DNA from: Owenia fusiformis
Lineage: Eukaryota > Annelida > Polychaeta > Sabellida > Oweniidae
Direction of reading: 5' to 3'
NCBI GenBank assembly: GCA_903813345.2
Contig: CAIIXF020000003.1
Span: forward strand, 15,330,931 to 15,394,930
DNA length: 64,000 bases
The notes below the pieces were generated by a model. It was not told where the DNA came from. It searched no databases and worked only from the letters and a program-made list of their open reading frames with translations. Both the position numbers and the translations under genes were made by a program. How positions within the stretch are numbered: the first letter of the stretch is position 1; the number at the start of each line of letters is the position of its first letter. This document shows positions 24,501 to 36,500 of this stretch, piece by piece.

Positions 24501-27500
24501 TATAGACATGTTACGACTTTTAACAAATTTTTGGCAGTTTCAGTTACTATAGCTATGATAGTCCCTGATCTGGACCCTCAGAAAAAAAGTTTTGTTGTCC
24601 GGTACTTTCCCACATAAAATGATTGTACTGTTTGAAAGAACAGACTTCCCTCTTAAAGAAAACACCTCTTCTATTGATGTAAACAGGGGCAAAAGGCACC
24701 AAAACGGGGTTAGACAAGGTGGCATTCTGAAGTCTCACTTTCTTGTCATCACGATTCCAGGTAAACCATCAGACGGATTTACTTCAAATTTTCACACATG
24801 TTACATGGTAAGAAGTTCTAGAGCTGATTAACTTTGTGGCGGCCATCTTGCATTCTGGCGGCCATCTTGGAATTTTTTTCAGATAAATATTGTCATCGCG
24901 ATTCCACAAAAACCACATAACAGATGTACTTCAAATGTTCACACAGTCATGTTACATGGTAAAAAGTCCTAGACCTCATTATTTTTTCGGTGGCCATCTT
25001 GCATTCTGGCAGCCATCTTGGAAGTTTTAAGATAAATCTTGTCATCACGATTTCAGGAAATCCAAACGGATTTACTTCAAATTTCCACACATGTTACATG
25101 GTAAGAAAATATAGAGGTGAATAACTTTTCGGCAGCCATCTTGCATTCTGGCGGCCATCTTGGATATTTTGGGATAAATCTTGTCATCGTGATTCCAGGA
25201 AAACAACCGACAGATTAACTTCAAATTTTCACACATGTTACATGGTATGAAGTTCTAGAGCTGATTAACTTTTCAGTGGCCATCTTGCATTCTGGCAGCC
25301 ATTTTGGAACGTTTATAGATAAATCTTGTAATCACGATTCCAGAAAAACCACTTCACAGTTTTACTTCGAATTTTCACACATGTTACATGGTATGAAGTT
25401 CTAGAGCTGACTAACTTTTCGGTGGCCATGTTGCATTCCGTCGGCCATCTTGGAAGTTTTTAGATAAATCTTGTCATCACGATTCCATGAAAACCACGTA
25501 ACAGTTTTACTTCAAATTTTCACACATGTTACATGGTAAGAAGTTATAGAGCTGATTAACTTTCCGATAGCCATCTTGCATTCTGGCGGCCATCTTGGAA
25601 GTTTGTAGATAGATAAATCTTGTCATCACGATTCCAGAAAAACCACTTTACAGATTTGCTTCAAATTTTCACACTTTATACATTTATGTTCACAATAGTC
25701 CCTTCCTGGTATATTTTTTTAGGTCTTATGACTGTTAAATTGTATAGTCTAGTTAACACCACTTTATAAACAGGTTTATTATTACTGGTGTAACTAACAC
25801 AACGAAAAAAATATAATTAATTTATTTGATTTTATATAACATGAAATTATTTTTTCTTTTCGATAAAACATTGCTGATTAGAAATATATTTAGTTGAAAA
25901 CTTAGAGTAAACAATCAGTTCTTCTATCACAAAGTTTATTTTGGTTCAGTAGATTTTTCTATACATTATTTTTATGTCACCTCCACTAGTGATTGGGGGA
26001 CATATTGTAATACCCTGTTAAAAATGTTCAACCTTGAATTTGGGACATCAATGATTGTACAATGGTTGTTCAATGGATTTTCCAAGGTAGTTTTTTTCAA
26101 CAGATGAAAAAAGCCATGAATTTTTCATTGGTTAGTTAAAATCCCTTGAATTTTTAAAACAATGCCTTGAAAACATAATTCAACACCTTGAATTTCACCT
26201 GCAACCCATTGAAAATGAAAAACAATGATGATTTCAAGGTACAGTAAAACCAGCATATATGAAACAGTAAAGAATATGTTAAATTCTTGCTGAAACTGTT
26301 TCATTCAGACAGGTCTTTTTTCCAAAGGTGGTTCATTCTTTAAAAAAAGGTGGGTGTTCAGATATGACCATTTTGGCTCTAATTCACTTTGAAAGTGCTA
26401 AAGATGATGAATACTGAATGATCATGTCATCGAACGAAGTTCCAGGGGGATTTAGAAAAGCTATCTGTCGGTTTTATTTTATTGATACCTTAGGGACAAA
26501 GGAGATCTTCTGGAGAAAAAATTGCCAGGATGAAAGCTGAATTTCAAAAATGCCGCCATTTTTTCATAAAAAAATGTATAAATCAAATACCAGTGGATAG
26601 GTTGTATACAAGTGGAAAAAAAGAAGTAAAAAAGCAAAAGCATAATATTTGATAACTCAAATATCAGATTATGGATTTGGTTCTAATCTTATATATGCTG
26701 ATACCTGGAGACAAAGAAGCTCTGTTCAAGAATTTTCATGATGGTTGGTATTTTGAAAAAAGTCCTTTGAAGAAGGATGCTGTTTTTGAAAGAATTTATG
26801 ACTCTGGAGGGAGTTCATATATGTCATCAGATTGAAAAAATAGAAATTGAAGAAAAGGATGTATTGGTATTAAAGAAGCTACAGTGTTTATCTTGAACAA
26901 GTTCTGAAATTAAGCTAATGCAGACCAAATATCACATTGAAGGCAGGATACAATCAAATCCTTATTACCCAGATGTTAGTAGGTAGTTACTAGTTTCACC
27001 ACTAGGTGGCTGATTCGGGTGGGTAAATTAACATGGCAGGTATATATATTTAAGTTTAAGTCGATAAATTTTCATATAAATATCTGCACATTGCTCAACA
27101 CAAGAAATGATATTTCACTTTTGTGATTTTGTAACATGGGGTCTATGGGGAATCTTGCCGACCTAGAAGCCACATTTTCAAAGATAATATTTTAAAAGTT
27201 GTTAAAAACCACAATCTCTTGGGATGGACCTGTATATAATACAATATATATTTTATTGACTCTTTATTCCAGAACGATGACATATTAGTCACAACATGGG
27301 CTTTCAAGAAAGCCCAAAGTCACATATTAGTTGAGAAGTTTTAATTTTGCTGAATTCAAGACATTGAATATTATGCAAATGAGCATAGAATATTATGTAA
27401 ATGAATCATGTGACCCTTGAAGTTGTTGAAATGTTCTTTTGGAAATATGTTTCTAAAACTTTTCTTAATGAAATTGTTCATTTAGAACATTTAATATTAA

Positions 27501-30500
27501 CGTTTTTTTTATAAAAGAGAAATTCGAAAAATAGTTTTAACATCCATTTCCAAACTTAAAAGTGATTTAAGAATTACAATAAACAGCAAATGGCTGGAAA
27601 ATTATTACCAAAGCAATCAACATTTTTGTTTTTATAATTATACAATCTGTTGTGATCAAAAAGTTCATTTAAAAGAGTGCATCAATCCAGGGGAGTAGCC
27701 AGCACTTGTAATTAAGTGTGTGTGGGGGGGGGGGGGGTGCGATTCTTTGGATCTGCATCACTAAGAACCCTGGAAATTTTTAAAAATCTATATTGTCTAT
27801 AGTGCAATCTAAGCATTTCAAAATATAATTTTATAATGTTTTTGCAACAAATTTTTCAAAATTGCTTTTTTGTGGGGGTGAGGGGAGGGGGCACTACCCA
27901 GGCTATGCCCATGTCCATCTCTGGAATATCAATATATGTATTGATATTACCACTTCCTATTTGTTGTTTGATTTCATAAATCACCGATCAAGAGAATTTT
28001 CATTCTCATATCCTTCCTTACATTTATATAACTGCTAACATTAATGGTCAAGGTATAGATTCAAAGGAACTATTATATATTACCACTATAGTGACCTAAT
28101 AACCTAATAATCTCTTTCTTAAAACAGTAGTCCTTAATCTTCTAGTAAGGCCCATAATGTACATAGGTACATAAATGAACTAAGCTTATTATAAAAGCAT
28201 ATTCTAAAACAATGAAGTAAAGATTATAGTTCATCAAATCTAAAATAATTGCTAGACATAAAAAGTAATCAAGGTTGTTCTGATCAGACAGTAATAAAAC
28301 AAGGAAATGGACAGATTAAGAAATTAGCCCTTTGTTATCATTTAATACTAATTTGTTGGTTTAACAACCCTTGTAACTAGAGTTTAGTCTCCAATTGTTA
28401 TTATAGGTGCATGTAATAAATCATTGTAGCCAGGGGTATAGCCAGCAGGCGTCAAAGGGGGGGGGGGTGTTCATTTCTGTGAGCGAAGCGAGATCCGAAA
28501 AGGGGGTAAGGGATCCACAGAAATTTTTCAACAATCTCCCCTGGCTACGCCATCAGTTGCTCTATACAGCATTATGAAGGAGAAGCAATTCTACAAATCA
28601 TACTATTCCTAATCTACAAGAACATTTATCATTCAGTATAGTTTTAAGCAACACATGTAAAATAATAATATAAAGATATTACACATCAATTATCAAATTA
28701 ATACTTTTGACTGTTCACTAATCTTTTTTTAGTTCAATCTGGAATTGGAAAAGGTGATTTCTCAGTCCAATTTGAAGTTTATTAACTGATGCAACAGGGA
28801 AGGAATATCACTGGAAAGACATAAACATGACTGGGTTTAGTGGGAGGGGGGGGGGGGGTGAGGGTGTTACATATGATGCCCAGTTAATAGGCTAGCCCAT
28901 GTTGTCACTAAATTCTCAACATATCAAGATATTGAATGGTGCAAGATAAAATCTATTTGGCATGAAATTAGTGTTTTGACACTCACTTCACCTTTCATAT
29001 AGTTTAACTCATTAATTAAAATGAATGTGACAGGAAAGAACAGCCAAGTACTTATTGCCTTTTTAAAATACAAACAAGTATATTGGGAATTTCAGGCAAC
29101 TCTTGTAAATAGATAAGAAAATAAAACAATGAAATCAACACACATTCAAACATAAACAGATCAATGAATTAGGTCTGGGCTCATATTAATCCTACATGAA
29201 CACAAACCTATAATTTTAATTTCAATGGAAAAATCAAAATTTAAAATGTTTGTTCTACACCACACTTACATGTAACACTATAGGGTTTGGAAAAAATATG
29301 AGAACCAAAATCAAACCAACAGATTGGTTAAATGTTTAAAACATTTATTTTCAATCATACGAACAACAATATCTGCTAGTGAATATCAAGAGAATGATAT
29401 GTTTTATATTTAACTCAATATATAATGTAAGTAAGTAATTTTTGATATTTTATCATTTCAGTTGTAGTGTTGTGGTATAACAGTTGTAATACTTGGATAG
29501 CAGAACACTTTGGCTAATTCAAGACATTGAATATTATGCAAATGAACATTGTATATTATGCAAATGAGTCATGTGACCCTTGAACAAAAGTGTGATAATA
29601 AGATCTTATGAAATAGTAAAAGTAATAACTTTGCTACTTTTTTCAATGGATCATTAGAAATATCATATTATATGAGGTTATGTTTTTAATTAGGTTTACA
29701 AATTAGGTTTAGAGGATCTGTTATACGTTTCAAATTTAAATCGTTCAATGAATTCAGAAGACTACAAATGTTTGGATAATAGCTACATAATCATAAGTGC
29801 AGTCAATGCTTTTGTTTTCATAACAACCTGTTGTGACTAGGAAGACCATTAAAGATTGATTTTAACAGCTTTCTCTTTGTTGTTAGAATGGTCAAAATGA
29901 AATTATTCTTATAAATGTTTGACTGCTGATATCTACATATTTTTTGTAGTTTTGTTCATAATTTTTAAGTTTTTGCATTGACACAAGAAATATCCCTGCA
30001 AGATCAAACTAGATGAAGAAGTAGAATAAAAGTACTTTCATTCTTGGGAGGGGGAGTAGAGGCCATTTATATGTAGCCTACTTACTGTAAAATAAGAGCA
30101 TGGCATTTCAAAAAGGCCCTAAATATGTATGAAATAATATTTGGGCCTTACTATCTGGCTATGCTACAATTTTTCCATTACACAGATTTCAAAATGGCAT
30201 AATGTAACTCAGTCAGAAATAGGAACATAAATTATTTGTCAAAAATTTGAACGTTAAGTTATATTTATAAAACACTATTAAAATACAAACTTAGTTGATG
30301 ATGCCAATAGAAAAACACAGCGATAACCCTTGATTAAAAATTGATAAAAGTTATATTTAATTATATTTCCTATTATTTCTATTACTACATTGATAAAGTA
30401 ATATGTCTCATAGGATGTTAAAAAAGTGGAATGATTCAATTACTCAAATGCGAGTAGGTAGTTACCAGTTTCGCCACCAGGTGGCTGATTTGGGGGAAAT

Positions 30501-33500
30501 AACATGGCAGGGTATTACAAAATTCCCTTAAAGTGTGCGCCAAAATTTAAAACTGCGCAGGCGCAGCGCTCTCGCTAACCTATATAAAGAGATTACAGGG
30601 TACAGGCTTCAGAGGTAAGCCAGGAAGGTGTACAAATATCGTCCCGTGTTGATTCCCCGTATAATCGTAACCAGGCAAGTTTCAACATTGGAATTGAAAA
30701 TAACTATTAGATATACTTTGTAGATGTTTATATATGAAGGTATTAAGTGTATGCATCAATCAAATGGCTCATTTTGAACATATAAAAAGTATTTGTGTTT
30801 AGTTTCCCAGGGAATTGTATTCCCATATAGTACACACATAAATAGTGTACATTATGTTGTAGTGTACATTATGTTGTACCAGGCTTATATAATATTGAAG
30901 GGCATGCTAATTGTACACACGAGTACATGCATGAAGGCCTAATATTGATATTGCTTGCATACCTAAGTAAAAAATAAACTCTTCTAATCCCCTAATGTAA
31001 ACACGGCGGTATACGTAGCCCGATTTATCGGGGGCTTTAAACTTGAATATTCATCAGTTTTAGTGGTTCACTTTTCATATTACCCTTATGTATGTGATAG
31101 TTATACAAATTAAAATATGTCCAGTAAAAGAAAATATTATCTGTCCAACACAAGAAAAGATATTTCACTTTTTGTGGTTTTATGCCTGGGTCAAATATGC
31201 TCCGATCCATCGGCCGGCACCCGGCCGATTGAGTGTTTTGCTCAATATTGTATTCAATTTTGAATCGGAGAATCGTGAAAATCGGAGCAAATGTGACCAA
31301 GGCATTACAGCATGGGGTCTATGGGAAATCTCCCTGACCAAGAAGTCACATTTTCAAATAAAATAAAATTTTCAAAGTTGATATAAACTCTTTTCAAAAC
31401 CACATTCCTAAATGTAATTTTACATGTAGATTCCAAATATGATACCAGTTTGGCTGAATTGTGAGTTTTCGTAATGAGGTAAATCAAGTTTATTTCTACT
31501 CGCATCTAGGATATTGATTTCTTTTTAACTCATCAGAACTGATAATGATTACATTTATAATCATATTATTGAAATAACACTATTCCAAATGTATGAAAAG
31601 GCACAATTTTCTCATGAATTAATAGTCTTTGATGTCAAAGAAATAAAACATGTCTGGACTTTATTACAACATCCACATTAAATTAACTTATTATATTTTG
31701 ATCATATGTATTTGTTTATTTTTAACTCACAGGCACATCCTGTTCCTATATAATCAGTCTTATGATTGAATTTCATCCAATGGTAAATAAGCATCCATTT
31801 AGAATAATAATAGAATATAGTAGGAAAAAGATGTTCTTAACAAATTAGGGTTAAGTTCTGTGGAAGAATAATGATATCGATTATATCTAAAATATATCAA
31901 TATCATTGAATTAATTGGAGGTGATATCTAGTGATTAAAATAAGGCATCCAGCAATCCTAATATACTCTAATATAAACTGGTCATAAGAACTTTAGCTGG
32001 TGGAAGTGAGTTTGACATAAATTTTTCAATGATCACATGACTCATTTGCATAATTTTCTATGATTGTTTGCATAATTTTCTATTGCTTGAATTTTGTAAA
32101 CATGAAACTTTGAATCAAACATGATTAATTCTTTAAGCAATTTACATCTGTACTTGAATCTAAAGTTAGCATTAACTTTAAACAATAAGTTAAAAACTTG
32201 GTAACTTATTAGTTCAGGTACGCCATATGAATGAACAGTATATGCCTGGGAGTATAATGTCCTCATGGACCACATCACAGTAGGTTCATAGTTCATAGAG
32301 CAATTGTGATTCCCCATAGTAAAATGGGGGAAAGGGGGGGGGGTTGTTTAAGAGTAAAAGATCTTGTGATCGCACCCCGTGTTTACTGGGGCCTGTATTC
32401 AATTTGTGAATATGGGGAAATATAATCTAAATATCATACTAAACAGTGAAATCTTTTTATCATTTCTTAAATTGATTTAATGGTCATTAATTGGGATAGG
32501 GGTTTGGTTTAATGCATTTCATATTTGAAAATGCTCCCCTATGGTGGACAAAAATTAACATTAATTTCATGAAAAAAAGAAAAAGACCCAATACATCTAG
32601 ATCTCATTAATACCTTCAAAGTTTTACTAAAAGCATATGTAAATATTCTAATGTCACTATATCTTGCCATTAAAAATTTGAAAAAGAAGTGGTACATTTT
32701 AGAGTATTATACTCTGTCACTGTTTTACTCATAGCTTTATTGGACTTCAAACAGAAGTGAGGGTTACCCGCATATGATAGATATGCCTATTGCATGTAGT
32801 AGGTAATTCTTTATGTATAACAAAATTTATGAGTTTAACTTTGATTTTGTTCTAGTGTTTTTATGAAAAATTGTAGACAAGTAGACAAATCTTTTTATCG
32901 CACTCCCTGAGTACTGGGGCCTATATTCAATTTGTATGGGGAAAATACGATCTAAATTATCATACTTAAAAGTGAAATCTTACTATAATTTCATAAATTA
33001 ATGTAATGCATTAATTTTGAATGAAATAATTGGTTTGATATTTACTTTATATTATACAATGTATGGAAGGATGTGGTTCTATATAAAAAAAATAAACAGC
33101 TTGTTAACAATCATCTTTACCAGGGACATATAGAACATTAGATCACTTATTTTATAATAGCACCCAAAGTTAGTATCAACTTAAAGAGGCAACATAAAGT
33201 TTGAACATAAAATCATTAATTTATTGATTAATTTGAAATTGTATTCTTTGATTATTAAACCCATCCAAACAATACTTTAACAAGGTCTAATAACATTCCT
33301 ATTCATTTGTATTTTCAAGGACCTAATCAAGGGAAATTATAAACAGATAATGTAATTTTGAATTAAAATAAAAAATAATTTAGTTGAGCTCATGATTTGA
33401 CTCATAGAAAATTCTAAACAGATCATCTAGCATACCAATGACAATGAAACTTTTAAACATCATCAATCATTATCTCCTGACAAAATACCTTAAAATCTTT

Positions 33501-36500
33501 CACAAACACTAAATGTTGTTTTAAGCATTCACATTAACTATAAATACCAAGATAACCTATAATAACTTTTCTACTTCTATCAGAGGAGTTTTACTGTATA
33601 AGCAAAATATATGATTGAATTTTTTCAATGTATTGAATACTACAACTGAATTTTTCAATGTCTTGAAAAAAAACCATTGTATTTTTTTTCAACGGTTTGT
33701 TTTTTTCATCCATTGTTTTTCAATTTTTCAATGAAATAATCATGGGGTTGAATGTCCCAAATTCAAGGTTGAACATTTTTAACAGGGTAGCTTCGAACGC
33801 TTATCTTGACACTGTTCAGTAGTTAATGTGTACTGTATACTTAACAAGGTGTGGTGACATTTTGCATGTTTCTGCATCGTCACTACTATTGAAAGCTTAT
33901 GTTGATATTGTAGCAGTGTTTTTTAAGTTCTTTTTGTTGGTACAATTAGTTTCCAAACCCTATACTTATATCGATCTGACACACAGTTTTAGTGCAGGTT
34001 TAAGTGATTATTAAACGCAAAGAGGACATGTGTTTCGAACTCGCAACATTGTGACTACAGAGCCAATTCACATAGTTTGACATGCTGGTGCTCTGAACCA
34101 GCTCGTTACTTAATATCTGACTAAGAGACAGCTTGCTTTCCCGATGAAGAAACGTTATCTGCAGCTTTTATGAGTACTATAGTATCTACAACTATTTTTG
34201 ATTATTTTAATGACTTCAGTATGAATGGAATGTCCTTCGGAGTTGTGGTCGTTGATGAGGAATTGGTCATTGGACGGTGTGGATGCTGTTTATTCCCATA
34301 TTAGATTATTGTCTTGGGATATTCAGGTTTGATTTTTGTTTGCCAGTTTTACACTTTACAGTTTGCTTTTCCCACTAGGTTGCTTTACACTTTTTTTTCC
34401 TTTCTCATTTGTCATTTTTGTTTATATTTAGTAAGGATATGATACGCAGGTCTCTCCTTCTGTGTGATCACCTGTCCAGAAGATAATTCAACAGCATGAA
34501 GAACATTTTGTTGACATGATGCACAGTGAAAGGTTTTCCACACATTTACATTTTCGTTTAAAAGAGCTTTAATTCCGTTATATACTCAGATCAAGGCCAA
34601 TTTAGCATACATTTTGCTCTCAAAAATCGCTGTGCAATAATGGATTTCAAAGAAATGTTTGACGTTTTCAATAATCTTTTTTCTTTTTGATGAAATGTAG
34701 TTATTTATTCTAAAAATCAATCGATGTCATACACAAAATGCATTTAAGTGGTATAAAGTACAGAAGCAGAGTAAAAATATGTATTTTAGAATATCACCAT
34801 GTGTTACCCCATTGTAGCGCCTCTTGCCCATGTTTCTATCGGTAACTGGTCAACTCGTACCCAAGACAAGTCGTACCCAAGACAACTCGTACCCAAGTAT
34901 ATATTTTGTTTTGAATCAAGCATTGGACTGGGAATGTGACTAGATATACATATTATAATTGTAACATACTGTTCAGAATAGTTTAAAGTTTGAAGAAGAA
35001 TTTTCGGAAGAAATTGATTTAATTTTATGACATTTTGAGCTGAGTGTCAATTTATATTGACTATTATTTTATATTGGTCACAGATTCAGGATGTTCAAGT
35101 GAAGAGACATATGTTTATAATCATTTTTCAAAATATTGTATGTTTATGAGTGTTTGGAACAAGTGTCAGATCTAACGTTGTAATTATATTTATTTATACA
35201 TATGTTTGACAAAAAAATTTTGAGAACAAGCGCTTCAAGCACTTCTTTTATTTAATAAAAAAATGCTTTACTGATCCATTGAGAAAAAATGTCGTCTAAA
35301 TTCAAAAAAATATTGAGGCTTATTTGATTCACCTTATAACATGAAAGCATTACAAACTCAATTTCTTCCCTAATATGCACCCATAATACTGAAAATAAGC
35401 TTGGGTACGAGTTGTCTTGGGTACGAGTTGTCTTGGGTACGAGTTGACTAGGAAGCGAAAGCTTTCTATCAATATAAAACATGATATCATACACCAAATA
35501 TGCATTTATGTCAAATTATGTGGTTTAAAATACAGAAAAATAGATAACATTCTCCTTAGAATACCACCTTGTGTAACCCCACTTTACTGCCTTTTGCCCC
35601 TGTTTATATCAATATAAAAGGTAGCATGTAACCTTCCTTGTAACATGTGTAAAAGTTTCAAGAAAATCAGTAAAGTGGTTTTCCTGGAATCACGATGACA
35701 AGATTTATCCAAAAAAACTTTCAAGATGGCCGCCAGAATGCAAGATGGCCACCGAAAGGTTAATTAGCTCTAGAACTTCTTACCATGTAATATGTGTGAA
35801 AATTTGAAGTAAATCTGTTTGGTTTTCCTGAAATCGTGATGACAAGATTTATCTTTAAACTTCCAAGATGGCTGCCAGAATGCAAGATGGCCACCGAAAA
35901 AATAATGAGGTCTAGAACTTTTTACCATGTTACATGTGTGAACATTTGAAGTACATCTGTTATGTGGTTTTTGTGGAATCGCGATGACAATATTTATCTG
36001 AAAAAAATTCCAAGATGGCCGCCAGAATGCAAGATGGCCGCCGCAAAGTTAATCAGCTCTAGAACTTCTTACCATGTAACATGTGTAAAAATTTGAAGTA
36101 AATCCGTCTAATGGTTTACCTGGAATCGTGATGAAAAGAAAGTGAGACTTCAGAATGCCACCTTGTCTAACCCCGTTTTGGTGCCTTTTGCCCCTGTTTA
36201 CATCAATAGAAGAGGTGTTTTCTTTAAGAGGGAAGTCTGTTCTTTCAAACGGTACAATCATTTTATGTGGGAAAGTACCGGACAACAAAACCCCTTTTCT
36301 AGAGCCCTTTTGGAAATCAGATCGGGGACTATGAATATATATCATCATGGAAACAGATTATTTGTCTTAAAACACATTTCTTACATACTGTTACTTAAGA
36401 ATACATAGTCACATAACTTGAAATGTCAGCATGGCAATAAATAAGTCAACTTGTAACATATAGTTACCATTTTTAAACCATTTGCAATAACTTACAGGGT

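Larger units (their letters stand above)
30446..31507. mobile_element. GCGAGTAG-family element interrupted by two younger insertions
   Basis: Ends AAATGCGAGTAG and CTACTCGCATCT; the body matches 1806-2240 (e.g. TTACCAGTTTC, TAACATGGCAG, TCATCAGTTTTAGTGG, CATGGGGTCTATGGG). Compared with that copy it contains two extra blocks, 30532-31036 and 31183-31304, each with its own target duplication. Confidence 0.8.
26013..33787. mobile_element. 7,775-bp element with perfect 38-bp inverted ends and no protein
   Basis: The 38 bp at 26011-26048 (ACCCTGTTAAAAATGTTC, then AACCTTGAATTTGGGACAT) are perfectly repeated inverted at 33752-33789. TA flanks both ends if the element starts at CCCTGTT. Subterminal regions are rich in CCTTGAA and CATTGAAAA motifs on both sides. 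No ORF above about 90 codons resembles any protein. The interior carries hAT-like MITEs, two GCGAGTAG-family copies with further nested insertions, and diverged internal duplications. It sits inside remnants of a GTCACC-type repeat (TATGTCACCTCCAC at 25975, GTGGTGACATTTTGCATG near 33850). Confidence 0.7.
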
